From CAYLZO01 sp964387775 (GTDB lineage Bacteria > Chloroflexota > Anaerolineae > JAAYZQ01): a stretch of DNA of 25,655 nucleotides. The notes beneath the pieces are model-generated. The model saw only the letters and a list, made by a program, of their open reading frames with translations, searched no databases and was not told where the DNA came from. Within the stretch, counting starts at the first letter, position 1. The number at the start of each line of letters is the position of its first letter. The stretch covers positions 1-25,655 of the forward strand of contig CAYLZO010000043.1 in assembly GCA_964387775.1 (NCBI GenBank), in the 5' to 3' direction. Shown one piece after another: positions 1 to 6,540 of this stretch. Both the position numbers and the translations under genes were made by a program.

Positions 1-20
1 CTGGCGCTCCTCAGAATGAC
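1..20. repeat. Possible tail of a dispersed CATTCTGAG-type repeat
   Basis: The first 20 bases read, on the minus strand, GTCATTCTGAGGAGCGCCAG. This resembles the end of a short dispersed repeat that I recall as common in bacterial genomes (a core of GTCATTCTGAG followed by GAGC/GAAGC). Only one edge lies in the window, so the family cannot be confirmed. The rest of bases 21-104 shows no promoter or gene that I can support. Confidence 0.35.
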
Positions 21-104
21 AAACTGCTGAGGGATTTACGCCCTCGTGTACTAGTGAGCAGCCGGCTGTAGGCAGAGAGTTGATTCAGGGAGGCCAATCC
101 ATCC

Positions 105-1133
105 ATGCTCGTCCTGGCAGTGGCAATCCTCGGAGCCCTGATCCCCACGGTTTTCTACGTCCTCTTTGTCTGGTCGCTCGACCAGTTCGAGAAGGAGCCG
201 TTCTGGCTGCTGGCTCTGGCCTTTCTGTGGGGCGCGCTCCCGGCCGCCGTCCTGTCGGTCATCTTTGAACTGCTCTTTGAAATTCCCATCATCGCCCTGG
301 GCGGCGAGGGACTGGTATCGAATCTGATCAGCGCCAGCGTCAGCGCGCCCCTCGTCGAGGAAAGCTTCAAGGGCATCGCCCTCATCGGCCTGGTGCTGAC
401 CTTCCGCCAGGAGTTCGACGACGTGCTCGATGGCATCATCTACGGGGCCATGATCGGCCTTGGCTTTGCCCTGACCGAGAACAGCGTGGCCTACTTTCTC
501 CCCATCCTCCTCGAAGAAGGGATCGCCGCCGGGCTGCTGAACATTTTTTTGCGGGCCATCGTGTTTGGCGTTAATCACGCCTTTTGGACGGGCATCATCG
601 GTGCTGCAATCGGCTACGCCCGGCTGGCCCGCGAACGCAGCCAGAAGATACTGGTGCCGGCGGCCGGCTGGTTCCTGGCCGTCTCGCTGCACGGCATCCA
701 CAACGCCGGCGCCTCCCTCGTCGAGCAGACCCTGTGCGTCTCGCTACTCTTTAGCGCCCTGGTAGACTGGGGGGGGTTCCTGCTCCTGCTCGGCCTCGCC
801 AGGCTGACGCTGCGCCACGAGAGCCGCTGGATCCAGCGGGGCCTCATCGAAGAGGTCCGGCGCGGCGTGCTGACGGCCGAGGAATTCCACCTGCTCACCT
901 CGGCCAGGGAGCGCCTGAAAGCCCTCTGGCGAGCCCGTCTGGCAGGCGGCCGGAAGGCCCACCGGGCCGTCCGCCGCTACTTCCAGTGCGCGTCCGAGCT
1001 TTCCTTCCGGAAGCAACGCCTCCGTTCCCTGGGCGACGAGGGAGGGACGCTGGACGAGATCCAAGATTTGCGCGCCCAACTGGCCGCCTACCGGGCAAGG
1101 GCCCAGCCCTGGCTCAAGGCCGAGCAAGCCTGA
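105..1133 (+). CDS. PrsW-family intramembrane metalloprotease
   Basis: The 342-residue polytopic membrane protein carries the signature residues of the PrsW family: E85-E86 in an EExxK motif (EESFK), E125 in FALTEN, H158 in a VNHAFW segment and H196/H199 in SLHGIHN. In PrsW these residues are thought to form a membrane-embedded metalloprotease site; Bacillus PrsW cleaves an anti-sigma factor. The first roughly 230 residues hold several hydrophobic helices. Residues 235-342 form a basic, charged cytoplasmic tail, longer than in minimal PrsW proteins. The ATG at 105 follows GGGAGG with suitable spacing. No anti-sigma/sigma pair lies nearby, so the substrate is unknown. The family call is secure; the function is inferred. 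Confidence 0.85.
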   Translation: MLVLAVAILGALIPTVFYVLFVWSLDQFEKEPFWLLALAFLWGALPAAVLSVIFELLFEIPIIALGGEGLVSNLISASVSAPLVEESFKGIALIGLVLTFRQEFDDVLDGIIYGAMIGLGFALTENSVAYFLPILLEEGIAAGLLNIFLRAIVFGVNHAFWTGIIGAAIGYARLARERSQKILVPAAGWFLAVSLHGIHNAGASLVEQTLCVSLLFSALVDWGGFLLLLGLARLTLRHESRWIQRGLIEEVRRGVLTAEEFHLLTSARERLKALWRARLAGGRKAHRAVRRYFQCASELSFRKQRLRSLGDEGGTLDEIQDLRAQLAAYRARAQPWLKAEQA

Positions 1134-1163
1134 GCAGAGCCGGCTGCGTCTCTGTCAACTTTT

Positions 1164-1192
1164 TTGACTTTCGCCTCTGATTCTGCTACAAT
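1164..1192 (+). promoter_or_regulatory. Sigma70-type promoter of the tandem response regulators
   Basis: TTGACT (1164-1169), a 17-nt spacer and TACAAT (1187-1192), with TGC directly before the -10 (extended -10). A small inverted repeat, GTCAA (1154-1158) with TTGAC (1164-1168), overlaps the -35 box and might be an operator. Transcription should start near 1199. Confidence 0.75.
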
Positions 1193-1224
1193 GAACCCAA
1201 CTTGTGAAGGCTAAAATCGAGGGT

Positions 1225-1258
1225 AGCGGTCCGGGGGATTGTCAATCCCCCCACCGCT
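1225..1258 (+). promoter_or_regulatory. Strong leader hairpin before the first response regulator
   Basis: AGCGGT (1225-1230) pairs with ACCGCT (1253-1258), and inside it GGGGGATT (1233-1240) pairs with AATCCCCC (1244-1251) around a GTC loop. The hairpin lies between the predicted transcription start and the start codon, ending about 18 nt before the GTG. No U-run follows, so it is not a standard intrinsic terminator. It could stabilise the mRNA, act as an attenuator or bind a protein. Confidence 0.6.
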
Positions 1259-1276
1259 CTGTTGAGAGAAGAAACG

Positions 1277-1675
1277 GTGACGTCCGGCAGAGAACGTGAA
1301 ATCCAGGTTTTGTGCATAGAAGATGACGCTGGCATGCTCGATTTACTCCGGCTCATCCTGGAATCAGCGGGCTATACGTTTTTGGGAGCGCGCGATGGGG
1401 CGGAAGGCCTGGAAAAGATCCGCGAGGAGAAACCCCACCTCGTCCTCCTCGACCTGATGCTGCCCAACGTGGATGGCGCCGAAGTGCTTCTGCAAAAGCA
1501 AAAAGACCCCGAGATCCGGGATATTCCCGTCATCGCGGTCACAGCCCTGGCCTCTCCCTTTGATCAGATTATGTGGAAGCGCCGGACCGAGATCAAGGAT
1601 TACGTCACCAAACCCTTTGTTCGCAAAGACTTTTTGGAGACGATAGAGCGCGTGCTCCAACGAGAGACCGCGTGA
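1277..1675 (+). CDS. Single-domain response regulator (CheY-like receiver), first of a tandem pair
   Basis: A stand-alone receiver domain of 132 residues with no output domain. The acidic pocket is E15/D16/D17, the phosphorylated aspartate is D59 in LLDLMLP, the switch threonine is T89 and the conserved lysine is K112 in TKPF. GTG at 1277 is chosen because GAGAGAAGA lies just upstream; the in-frame TTG at 1262 lacks a ribosome-binding site. It shares with the next gene an unusual stretch after T89, SPFDQIMW, followed by RTxxKD, which points to a duplication. No histidine kinase is nearby, so the signal source is unknown. It is followed after 34 nt by its paralogue and is probably co-transcribed with it. 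Confidence 0.85.
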   Translation: MTSGREREIQVLCIEDDAGMLDLLRLILESAGYTFLGARDGAEGLEKIREEKPHLVLLDLMLPNVDGAEVLLQKQKDPEIRDIPVIAVTALASPFDQIMWKRRTEIKDYVTKPFVRKDFLETIERVLQRETA

Positions 1676-1709
1676 GTTTGTCGCGCGGCGGCAAGAGAGA
1701 GACAGCGGT

Positions 1710-2117
1710 ATGACCAAGACCAAGATCCTGTGCATCGAAGACGATCCAGACATGATCGATTACATCAAACTGATCCTGGGCAAGGCTGGCTACGAGGTGG
1801 TCGGTGCCGAGGGGGGTAGCGAGGGATTGGAAGCCATGCGCCGGGAGCAACCCGACCTGGTCCTCCTCGACTTGATGATGCCCGAGATGGATGGCGCAGA
1901 GGTCCTATTGCACAAGAAGGAGGACTCGGCCATCCACGACATCCCCGTCATCGCCTTGACGGCCCTCGACTCCCCTTTCGATCAGATCATGTGGCTGGCC
2001 CGCACCGACCTGAAGGACTTTATCGTCAAGTCGAAGCTGCCCCGCCGCGAACTCATCGCCCGCATCGAGCGCGCGCTCCAGACCCGAGAATCGACCGCTG
2101 CGGATGACACCGCCTAG
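1710..2117 (+). CDS. Single-domain response regulator, second of a tandem pair
   Basis: A 135-residue receiver-only protein, clearly paralogous to the gene before it. The acidic residues are E10/D11/D12, the phospho-acceptor is D54 in LLDLMMP, the switch residue is T84 and the lysine is K107. The residue after the lysine is serine (VKSK) instead of the usual proline of the KP pair, which is atypical for receivers and could change phosphorylation kinetics or partner choice. The SPFDQIMW stretch is present as in the paralogue. The ATG at 1710 follows AAGAGAGAGA. Targets are unknown. A terminator-like hairpin follows, so the two regulators probably form a bicistronic unit. Confidence 0.85.
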   Translation: MTKTKILCIEDDPDMIDYIKLILGKAGYEVVGAEGGSEGLEAMRREQPDLVLLDLMMPEMDGAEVLLHKKEDSAIHDIPVIALTALDSPFDQIMWLARTDLKDFIVKSKLPRRELIARIERALQTRESTAADDTA

Positions 2118-2160
2118 AGACGTCGTTGGCTCTGCTCGTCGAGGGGCCAACGATTTGATG

Positions 2161-2192
2161 CCTTGCTGGCCAAGCCTGCAAGGTTTTTCTTT
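2161..2192 (+). terminator. Rho-independent terminator candidate after the response regulators
   Basis: CCTTGC (2161-2166) pairs with GCAAGG (2178-2183) and is followed at once by TTTTTCTTT (2184-2192). The stem is short. A second hairpin just upstream, CGTTGGC (2124-2130) with GCCAACG (2146-2152), lacks a T-run. Together they separate the regulator pair from the next gene. Confidence 0.5.
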
Positions 2193-2206
2193 GCGGAGGC
2201 AATGAC

Positions 2207-2779
2207 ATGGGCTTTCTACCTGCCTGGCTGAATCCATTCGACGTATTGATCGCCTTTGCCATGATCGCCGGCGTGGCCCTGGGCTTCATCCGGGGCCTCT
2301 TGCGCATGGCCTTTAGCGTCATCATCCTCTACATCGCGACGGTGATGGCGATGAGTTTCTACGTGCCGGTTGGCGGCTTTATCCGGCGCATGATCCCCGC
2401 CTTCTCCGAGGCGGCCAGCGAGACCCTCGCCTTCATGCTCCTTCTGATTCTGATAGCCGTCCTCCTCCATTTTCTGCTGAATCGCACGTACAAGGAAACG
2501 GAATGGCCCGGCGTGCGCCAGATCGACCAACTGGGGGGCATGGTGTTCGGTTTCCTGGCGACGACGCTGTGGATCGGCCTGGTGCTGGTCGGCATCGACT
2601 TTATCCTGGGCACGCCCAGTCCGGGCGGCGAGGCGGCACGCAGCACGCTGAAAACCTCTTTCTACAACTCCAACCTGGTCCCCATCTTTTTCCGCTTCCT
2701 GCCCATCGCCTTTGCCACGCTGAAACCGTGGGTGCCCCGGGGCAGGCTGCCCGAGATCTTTCAGGTGCGGCCCTTCTAA
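2207..2779 (+). CDS. CvpA-family membrane protein
   Basis: A 190-residue protein with about four hydrophobic segments and the CvpA-like opening: a short N-terminus, NPFDVLIAFAMIAGVALGF, then RGLLR. CvpA (colicin V production) proteins are small inner-membrane proteins of poorly understood role, linked to envelope homeostasis. In Firmicutes a cvpA-like gene lies close to mutS2, and the same neighbourhood is seen here, which supports the call. The ATG at 2207 is preceded by GGAGG (2195-2199). Only 6 nt separate its stop from the mutS2 start, so translation is probably coupled. Confidence 0.75.
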   Translation: MGFLPAWLNPFDVLIAFAMIAGVALGFIRGLLRMAFSVIILYIATVMAMSFYVPVGGFIRRMIPAFSEAASETLAFMLLLILIAVLLHFLLNRTYKETEWPGVRQIDQLGGMVFGFLATTLWIGLVLVGIDFILGTPSPGGEAARSTLKTSFYNSNLVPIFFRFLPIAFATLKPWVPRGRLPEIFQVRPF

Positions 2780-2785
2780 ACGCCC

Positions 2786-5227
2786 ATGGACCAGAAACAC
2801 CTCAGAACCCTGGAGTATCCGCGCATCCTGGCCAAGCTGGCCCAACACACGTCGTTTTCGGCAGGCAAAGAGCTGGCCCTGGAGCTGCGGCCCTCGCCTG
2901 TCTTGGTCGAGGTGGAGCAGAGGCTCCGCGAAACCCGCGAAGCCCGCCTCCTCCTCGACGAGCACGGCGGCCTGTCCCTGGGCGGCGTGCACGACGTCCG
3001 CCCGCTGGCTCACCAGGCCCAGCGGGGCGTCCTCCTCCAGCCGGCCAACCTATTGGACATCCAGGACACGCTACGCAGCGCCCGCCGGCTGCGCCGCACC
3101 CTGACCCGACTCGAAGACAAGGCCCCGCTCTTGGCCGATATTGCCGCCCGCATCGAGCCCTGCCAGGACCTGGCGGACGAGATCGACCGCTGCATCGACG
3201 ACCAGGGCGAGGTGACCGACCAGGCCAGCCCCCAGTTGGCCCGCATCCGCCGCGAGCTGCGCACGGTGCACGAGCGGCTCCAGGAAAAGTTGAACCGCAT
3301 CATCGGCAATCCGCGCAACGCCAAGTACCTCCAGGAGAGTCTCATCACCCAGCGGGGCGGCCGCTACGTCATCCCCATCAAGGCCGATTTTAAGGGCCGC
3401 ATCCCCGGCATCGTCCACGACCAGTCGGCCAGCGGGGCCACGCTGTTCATCGAGCCACTGTCAGTCGTCGAGACGGGCAACCAGTGGCGCCAGCTCCAAC
3501 TCGAAGAGGAAAAAGAGGTGGAGCGCATCCTGGCCGAGCTGACGGGCCACGTGGCGAGCCGGGCCGAAGAGCTGGAGTGGACGGTAGAAGCCCTGGCCGA
3601 CCTGGACCTGGCCCTGGCCAAGGCTCACTACGCCAACGCCCTCGAAGCCTCCGAACCTCGCATTGTGCCGTTTGAGGCTCGAGGTTCGAGGTTCGAAGGA
3701 CGCTCTCGAACCTCGAACCTCGAACCGGAATCTCGCGAGCATCCCGGCTCGACCCTCGACCTGCGCCAGGCCCGCCATCCCCTCCTCGACCCCGAGACCG
3801 TGGTGCCCATTGACGTCTATCTCGACGACGACTATTTCATCCTGGTCATCACCGGCCCCAACACCGGCGGCAAGACCGTGTCGCTCAAGACGGTAGGCCT
3901 CATGGCCGCCATGGCCCAGTCGGGCCTGCACCTGCCGGTGGCCGAGAACTCGGCGCTGTCCGTCTTTGACGGTATCTATGCCGACATCGGCGACGAGCAG
4001 TCCATCGAGCAGTCGCTCTCGACCTTTTCCTCGCACCTGACCAACATCATCGGCATCCTGGAGCGGGCCGACGAGCGCAGCCTGTTGCTGTTCGACGAAC
4101 TCGGCGCCGGCACCGATCCGGTGGAGGGCTCGGCCCTGGCCCGGGCGCTCCTGTCCCACCTCCTGGCCCGGCGGATCACGACGCTGGTGGCCACCCACTT
4201 TTCCGAGCTGAAAGCCTTTGCTCACACCACGCCGGGCGTGGAGAACGCCAGCGTCGAATTCGACGTGGAGACGCTCTCGCCGACCTATCACTTGCAGATT
4301 GGGCTGCCCGGCCGCAGCAACGCCTTTGCCATCGCCCGGCGGCTGGGGCTTGCCCCGGCCGTGGTCCGCGCTGCACAGACCCTCGTCTCGCCGGAGGAAC
4401 TGGAGACCGAGTCGCTGCTGGCCGAGATCCAACAGGCGCACCAGGAGGCGACCGTGGCCCGCGACGAGGCGCTGCGCCTCCAGCAGGAGGTCCAGGAGAA
4501 GCAGCGGCGGCTGGCGGCCCGCCTGGCGACCATCGAAGCCGAGCGGGCCAGCGTGCTGGGCGAGGTCCGCGCCCAGGCCCGCCAGGAGCTGGCCGAGATC
4601 CGCCAGGAGATCGAGGCCCTGCGCGACGAGCTGGCCGAGCGCCAGAGCCAGGCGGCGCTGGGCGAGCAGTGGCTGGCCAAAGCCCGCGCCCGCCTGGAAG
4701 AACAGGAGGAGGCCGCCGCCCCGCCCCCACCCCCGGCACCGCCCGCCCCTGCTGAGGAAGAGGAACTGCCGGGCGAGATCTCGGTGGGCGACCGGGTGTG
4801 GATCGCCGGGTTGGCCACCACCGGCGAGGTCACCGAGCTGGACAGCGACAGTGTCGAGGTCCAGGTGGGCAGCTTTGGCGTGCGCGTGGAAAAGAGTGAC
4901 CTGGAGCGACGCCCCCGTGCCCGCTCCGAAGCCGCCGAGCCGGAGCGAGCCCCGGTCTCGGCCCCGCCGGCGCCCTCGCCCGGCATGGAGATCGACCTGC
5001 GGGGCCAGCGGGTGGACGAGGTCCGGCCGCGCCTCGAAAAGTACCTGGACGACGCCTTTTTGGCCGGACTGCCCCACGTGCGCATCATCCACGGCAAAGG
5101 CACCGGGGCGCTGCGCCAAGCCGTCCGGCAGCAGTTGCGCCACCACCCATTGGTCACATCGCATCGCCCCGGCGAGCAGGGCGAGGGCGGCAGCGGCGTG
5201 ACCATCGCCTACCTGTCGGAGAGTTAA
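2786..5227 (+). CDS. mutS2: Endonuclease MutS2
   Basis: This 813-residue MutS2 protein lacks the mismatch-binding N-terminus of MutS. Visible parts: clamp/lever region (about 1-290), ATPase with Walker A GPNTGGKT (357-364) and Walker B D437-E438 (LLFDELGAGTDP), a long charged coiled coil (about 515-640), a Pro-rich linker (about 645-665), a KOW-like region and a C-terminal Smr nuclease domain with DLRG (from 737) and HGKGTG (769-774). In other bacteria MutS2 acts on recombination intermediates or collided ribosomes. An in-frame palindromic repeat adds roughly residues 297-314, just before the ATPase domain. The start ATG has no clear Shine-Dalgarno and probably relies on coupling to the cvpA-like gene. 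Confidence 0.95.
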   Translation: MDQKHLRTLEYPRILAKLAQHTSFSAGKELALELRPSPVLVEVEQRLRETREARLLLDEHGGLSLGGVHDVRPLAHQAQRGVLLQPANLLDIQDTLRSARRLRRTLTRLEDKAPLLADIAARIEPCQDLADEIDRCIDDQGEVTDQASPQLARIRRELRTVHERLQEKLNRIIGNPRNAKYLQESLITQRGGRYVIPIKADFKGRIPGIVHDQSASGATLFIEPLSVVETGNQWRQLQLEEEKEVERILAELTGHVASRAEELEWTVEALADLDLALAKAHYANALEASEPRIVPFEARGSRFEGRSRTSNLEPESREHPGSTLDLRQARHPLLDPETVVPIDVYLDDDYFILVITGPNTGGKTVSLKTVGLMAAMAQSGLHLPVAENSALSVFDGIYADIGDEQSIEQSLSTFSSHLTNIIGILERADERSLLLFDELGAGTDPVEGSALARALLSHLLARRITTLVATHFSELKAFAHTTPGVENASVEFDVETLSPTYHLQIGLPGRSNAFAIARRLGLAPAVVRAAQTLVSPEELETESLLAEIQQAHQEATVARDEALRLQQEVQEKQRRLAARLATIEAERASVLGEVRAQARQELAEIRQEIEALRDELAERQSQAALGEQWLAKARARLEEQEEAAAPPPPPAPPAPAEEEELPGEISVGDRVWIAGLATTGEVTELDSDSVEVQVGSFGVRVEKSDLERRPRARSEAAEPERAPVSAPPAPSPGMEIDLRGQRVDEVRPRLEKYLDDAFLAGLPHVRIIHGKGTGALRQAVRQQLRHHPLVTSHRPGEQGEGGSGVTIAYLSES
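3676..3726. repeat. Palindromic heptamer repeat (CGAGGTT) inside mutS2
   Basis: Two 21-nt arms (3676-3696 and 3706-3726) are inverted copies with one mismatch around a 9-nt loop. Each arm is three CGAGGTT-type heptamers. The tract is 51 bp, a multiple of three, and is read through as Arg/Gly/Ser/Phe/Glu and then Arg/Thr/Ser/Asn/Leu/Glu/Pro residues. It lies in a region where MutS2 has a connector before the ATPase domain. Confidence 0.9.
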
Positions 5228-5247
5228 TCCCCCACGGAGGATCAACC

Positions 5248-5952
5248 TTGGAAGAGATCCAGACAATCACCTTTCCCAGTGCCGGCAGCCATCCGATCCA
5301 GCTCGAAGGGCGGCTGCACCGCCTCGACGGGGCGGGCCAATGGCCGGCGGCCGTGATTTGCCATCCCCATCCGCTGGGCGGTGGCACCCTGCGCAACAAC
5401 GTGGTGACGGCCATCGCCCGGGCGATGGTGGAACAGGGGATCATGGCCCTGCGCTTCAATTTTCGGGGCGTGGGTGGCAGCGGCGGCCAGCACGACAACG
5501 GACGGGGGGAACAGGACGACGTGGCCGGCGCCATAGACTGGCTCCTGGACCAGCCTGAGGTGGACCCCTGGCGCGTATTCCTGGCCGGCTACTCCTTCGG
5601 GGCCTGGGTGGGCTTGAATCACGCCCAGAACGACCGGCGCATCCTGAGCATGGCCGCCGTGGGCCTGACCGCCTGGCACTATGACGCCGAATTCCACCGG
5701 ACCCGGCGCCTGCCCGGCCTGAACGTAGAGGCCTGGCCCCTCGATCCCGACTTTATGAGGTCGGTGACGCGGCCCAAACTCTTTGTCAGTGGTGAGCGCG
5801 ACGACTTTGCCCCACCCGAGGCCCTGCGGCGCTTTGTGGCGGAGCTCAGGCCGCCCAAAAGCCTGCACATCTTGACCGGCACGGACCACTTTTTCGTCGG
5901 TCGCGAGGCAGAGGTGGGCGAACTGGTGGCTGGGTTTTTCTCGGGGCAGTAG
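5248..5952 (+). CDS. Alpha/beta hydrolase (COG2945-like)
   Basis: A 234-residue cytoplasmic serine hydrolase of the alpha/beta fold. The nucleophile elbow is GYSFG with S116; the likely acid is D185 or D186 in SGERDDFAP and the base H214 in GTDHFF. An HPHPLGGGTLRNN stretch near the N-terminus is typical of the small hydrolases grouped with COG2945, whose substrates are mostly unknown. The start is TTG at 5248, supported by GGAGG (5236-5240) at 7-nt spacing; no better ATG exists at the N-terminus. It follows mutS2 by 20 nt and may share its transcript. No substrate can be assigned. Confidence 0.85.
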   Translation: MEEIQTITFPSAGSHPIQLEGRLHRLDGAGQWPAAVICHPHPLGGGTLRNNVVTAIARAMVEQGIMALRFNFRGVGGSGGQHDNGRGEQDDVAGAIDWLLDQPEVDPWRVFLAGYSFGAWVGLNHAQNDRRILSMAAVGLTAWHYDAEFHRTRRLPGLNVEAWPLDPDFMRSVTRPKLFVSGERDDFAPPEALRRFVAELRPPKSLHILTGTDHFFVGREAEVGELVAGFFSGQ

Positions 5953-5953
5953 C

Positions 5954-5975
5954 CGCTTTCGATAGCCCGAAAGCG
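5954..5975 (+). terminator. Hairpin after the hydrolase gene (weak terminator candidate)
   Basis: CGCTTTCG (5954-5961) pairs perfectly with CGAAAGCG (5968-5975) around a 6-nt loop, directly after the stop codon. No T-run follows, so termination would be inefficient or factor-assisted; 3'-end protection is an alternative. Confidence 0.4.
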
Positions 5976-6037
5976 TGAGATCTCGGCATCGTTTGGTCGG
6001 CGCAGGGCAAGCGTCGGGCAAACTGCCGGCAAAACGG

Positions 6038-6066
6038 TTGACAAACCGGCTCAAAACGGGTATACT
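6038..6066 (+). promoter_or_regulatory. Consensus sigma70 promoter upstream of the SWIM gene
   Basis: TTGACA (6038-6043), 17-nt spacer, TATACT (6061-6066). CGGTT (6035-6039) and AACCG (6044-6048) form an inverted repeat across the -35 box and could be an operator. Predicted start of transcription is near 6073. Confidence 0.85.
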
Positions 6067-6138
6067 GAGGGCACCAGATGGGAGGCAGATGGTTTGCCCA
6101 ACGGCAACAGAGATGCTTTCAATTCAGATCCCGAACCT

Positions 6139-6179
6139 GGACGCCAGGCTTGCATAATGCCCTGGCGTCCCTTTGTTTT
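6139..6179 (+). terminator. Intrinsic-terminator-like hairpin in the leader of the SWIM gene
   Basis: GGACGCCAGG (6139-6148) pairs perfectly with CCTGGCGTCC (6161-6170) and is followed by CTTTGTTTT. It lies about 70 nt after the predicted transcription start and 55 nt before the SWIM gene start. It could end a short RNA of about 105 nt or work as an attenuator of the gene behind it. Confidence 0.65.
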
Positions 6180-6233
6180 CCCTCGTCGCCCGGGGCTGAG
6201 GGCGAAAATCTATCTTCTAGGAGGAGGCTGAGT

Positions 6234-6503
6234 ATGGATTCAGGCATGATCGGCAAGATCCAAAAGTCGAAGCTGTACGCAGAGGAACCGGAGCGGATTT
6301 GTTTCGAGCAGTTCCAAGTCACCTTCAAGGGGACCAACAGCAAACACCGGCTTTCTTACGAGCAGGGCGATTGGCACTGTACCTGCAACTTTTTTGCCAG
6401 CCGAGGGGTTTGCAGCCACACCATGGCGATGGAGCGATTGTTGGGCGTCATGCTGCCCCCCGAGGCGATGGCGCCGGCTGAACCGGTTCACGCGTTCGCG
6501 TAG
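6234..6503 (+). CDS. SWIM zinc-finger small protein
   Basis: An 89-residue protein with one recognisable element, a SWIM-type zinc finger: C49-x-C51-x8-C60-x-H62 in WHCTCNFFASRGVCSH. SWIM fingers bind DNA or proteins and occur in SNF2 helicases and transposases, but also in small stand-alone proteins such as this. The ATG at 6234 follows AGGAGGAGG (6219-6227), so the longer open frame that runs back to 6078 through the terminator hairpin is not needed. The gene is monocistronic, convergent with mtaB 38 nt downstream, and lies behind its own promoter and leader hairpin. The function is unknown; nucleic-acid binding is inferred from the finger. Confidence 0.8.
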   Translation: MDSGMIGKIQKSKLYAEEPERICFEQFQVTFKGTNSKHRLSYEQGDWHCTCNFFASRGVCSHTMAMERLLGVMLPPEAMAPAEPVHAFA

Positions 6504-6540
6504 CACCCTCACTTGCCAGCGGGGGATGGGCGACAGATGC

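Noticed and set aside
2503..3393. 296-codon plus-strand frame across the cvpA-mutS2 junction
   Set aside because: It overlaps two supported genes in another frame and has Pro/Arg/Ala-rich composition typical of out-of-frame high-GC DNA.
3461..5266. 601-codon open frame on the minus strand opposite mutS2
   Set aside because: It is an antisense shadow of a high-GC gene; its product is low-complexity without motifs, while the plus strand has full MutS2 motifs.
6078..6233. 52-residue N-terminal extension of the SWIM protein
   Set aside because: It would be translated through a terminator-like hairpin, while AGGAGGAGG sits ideally before the ATG at 6234.
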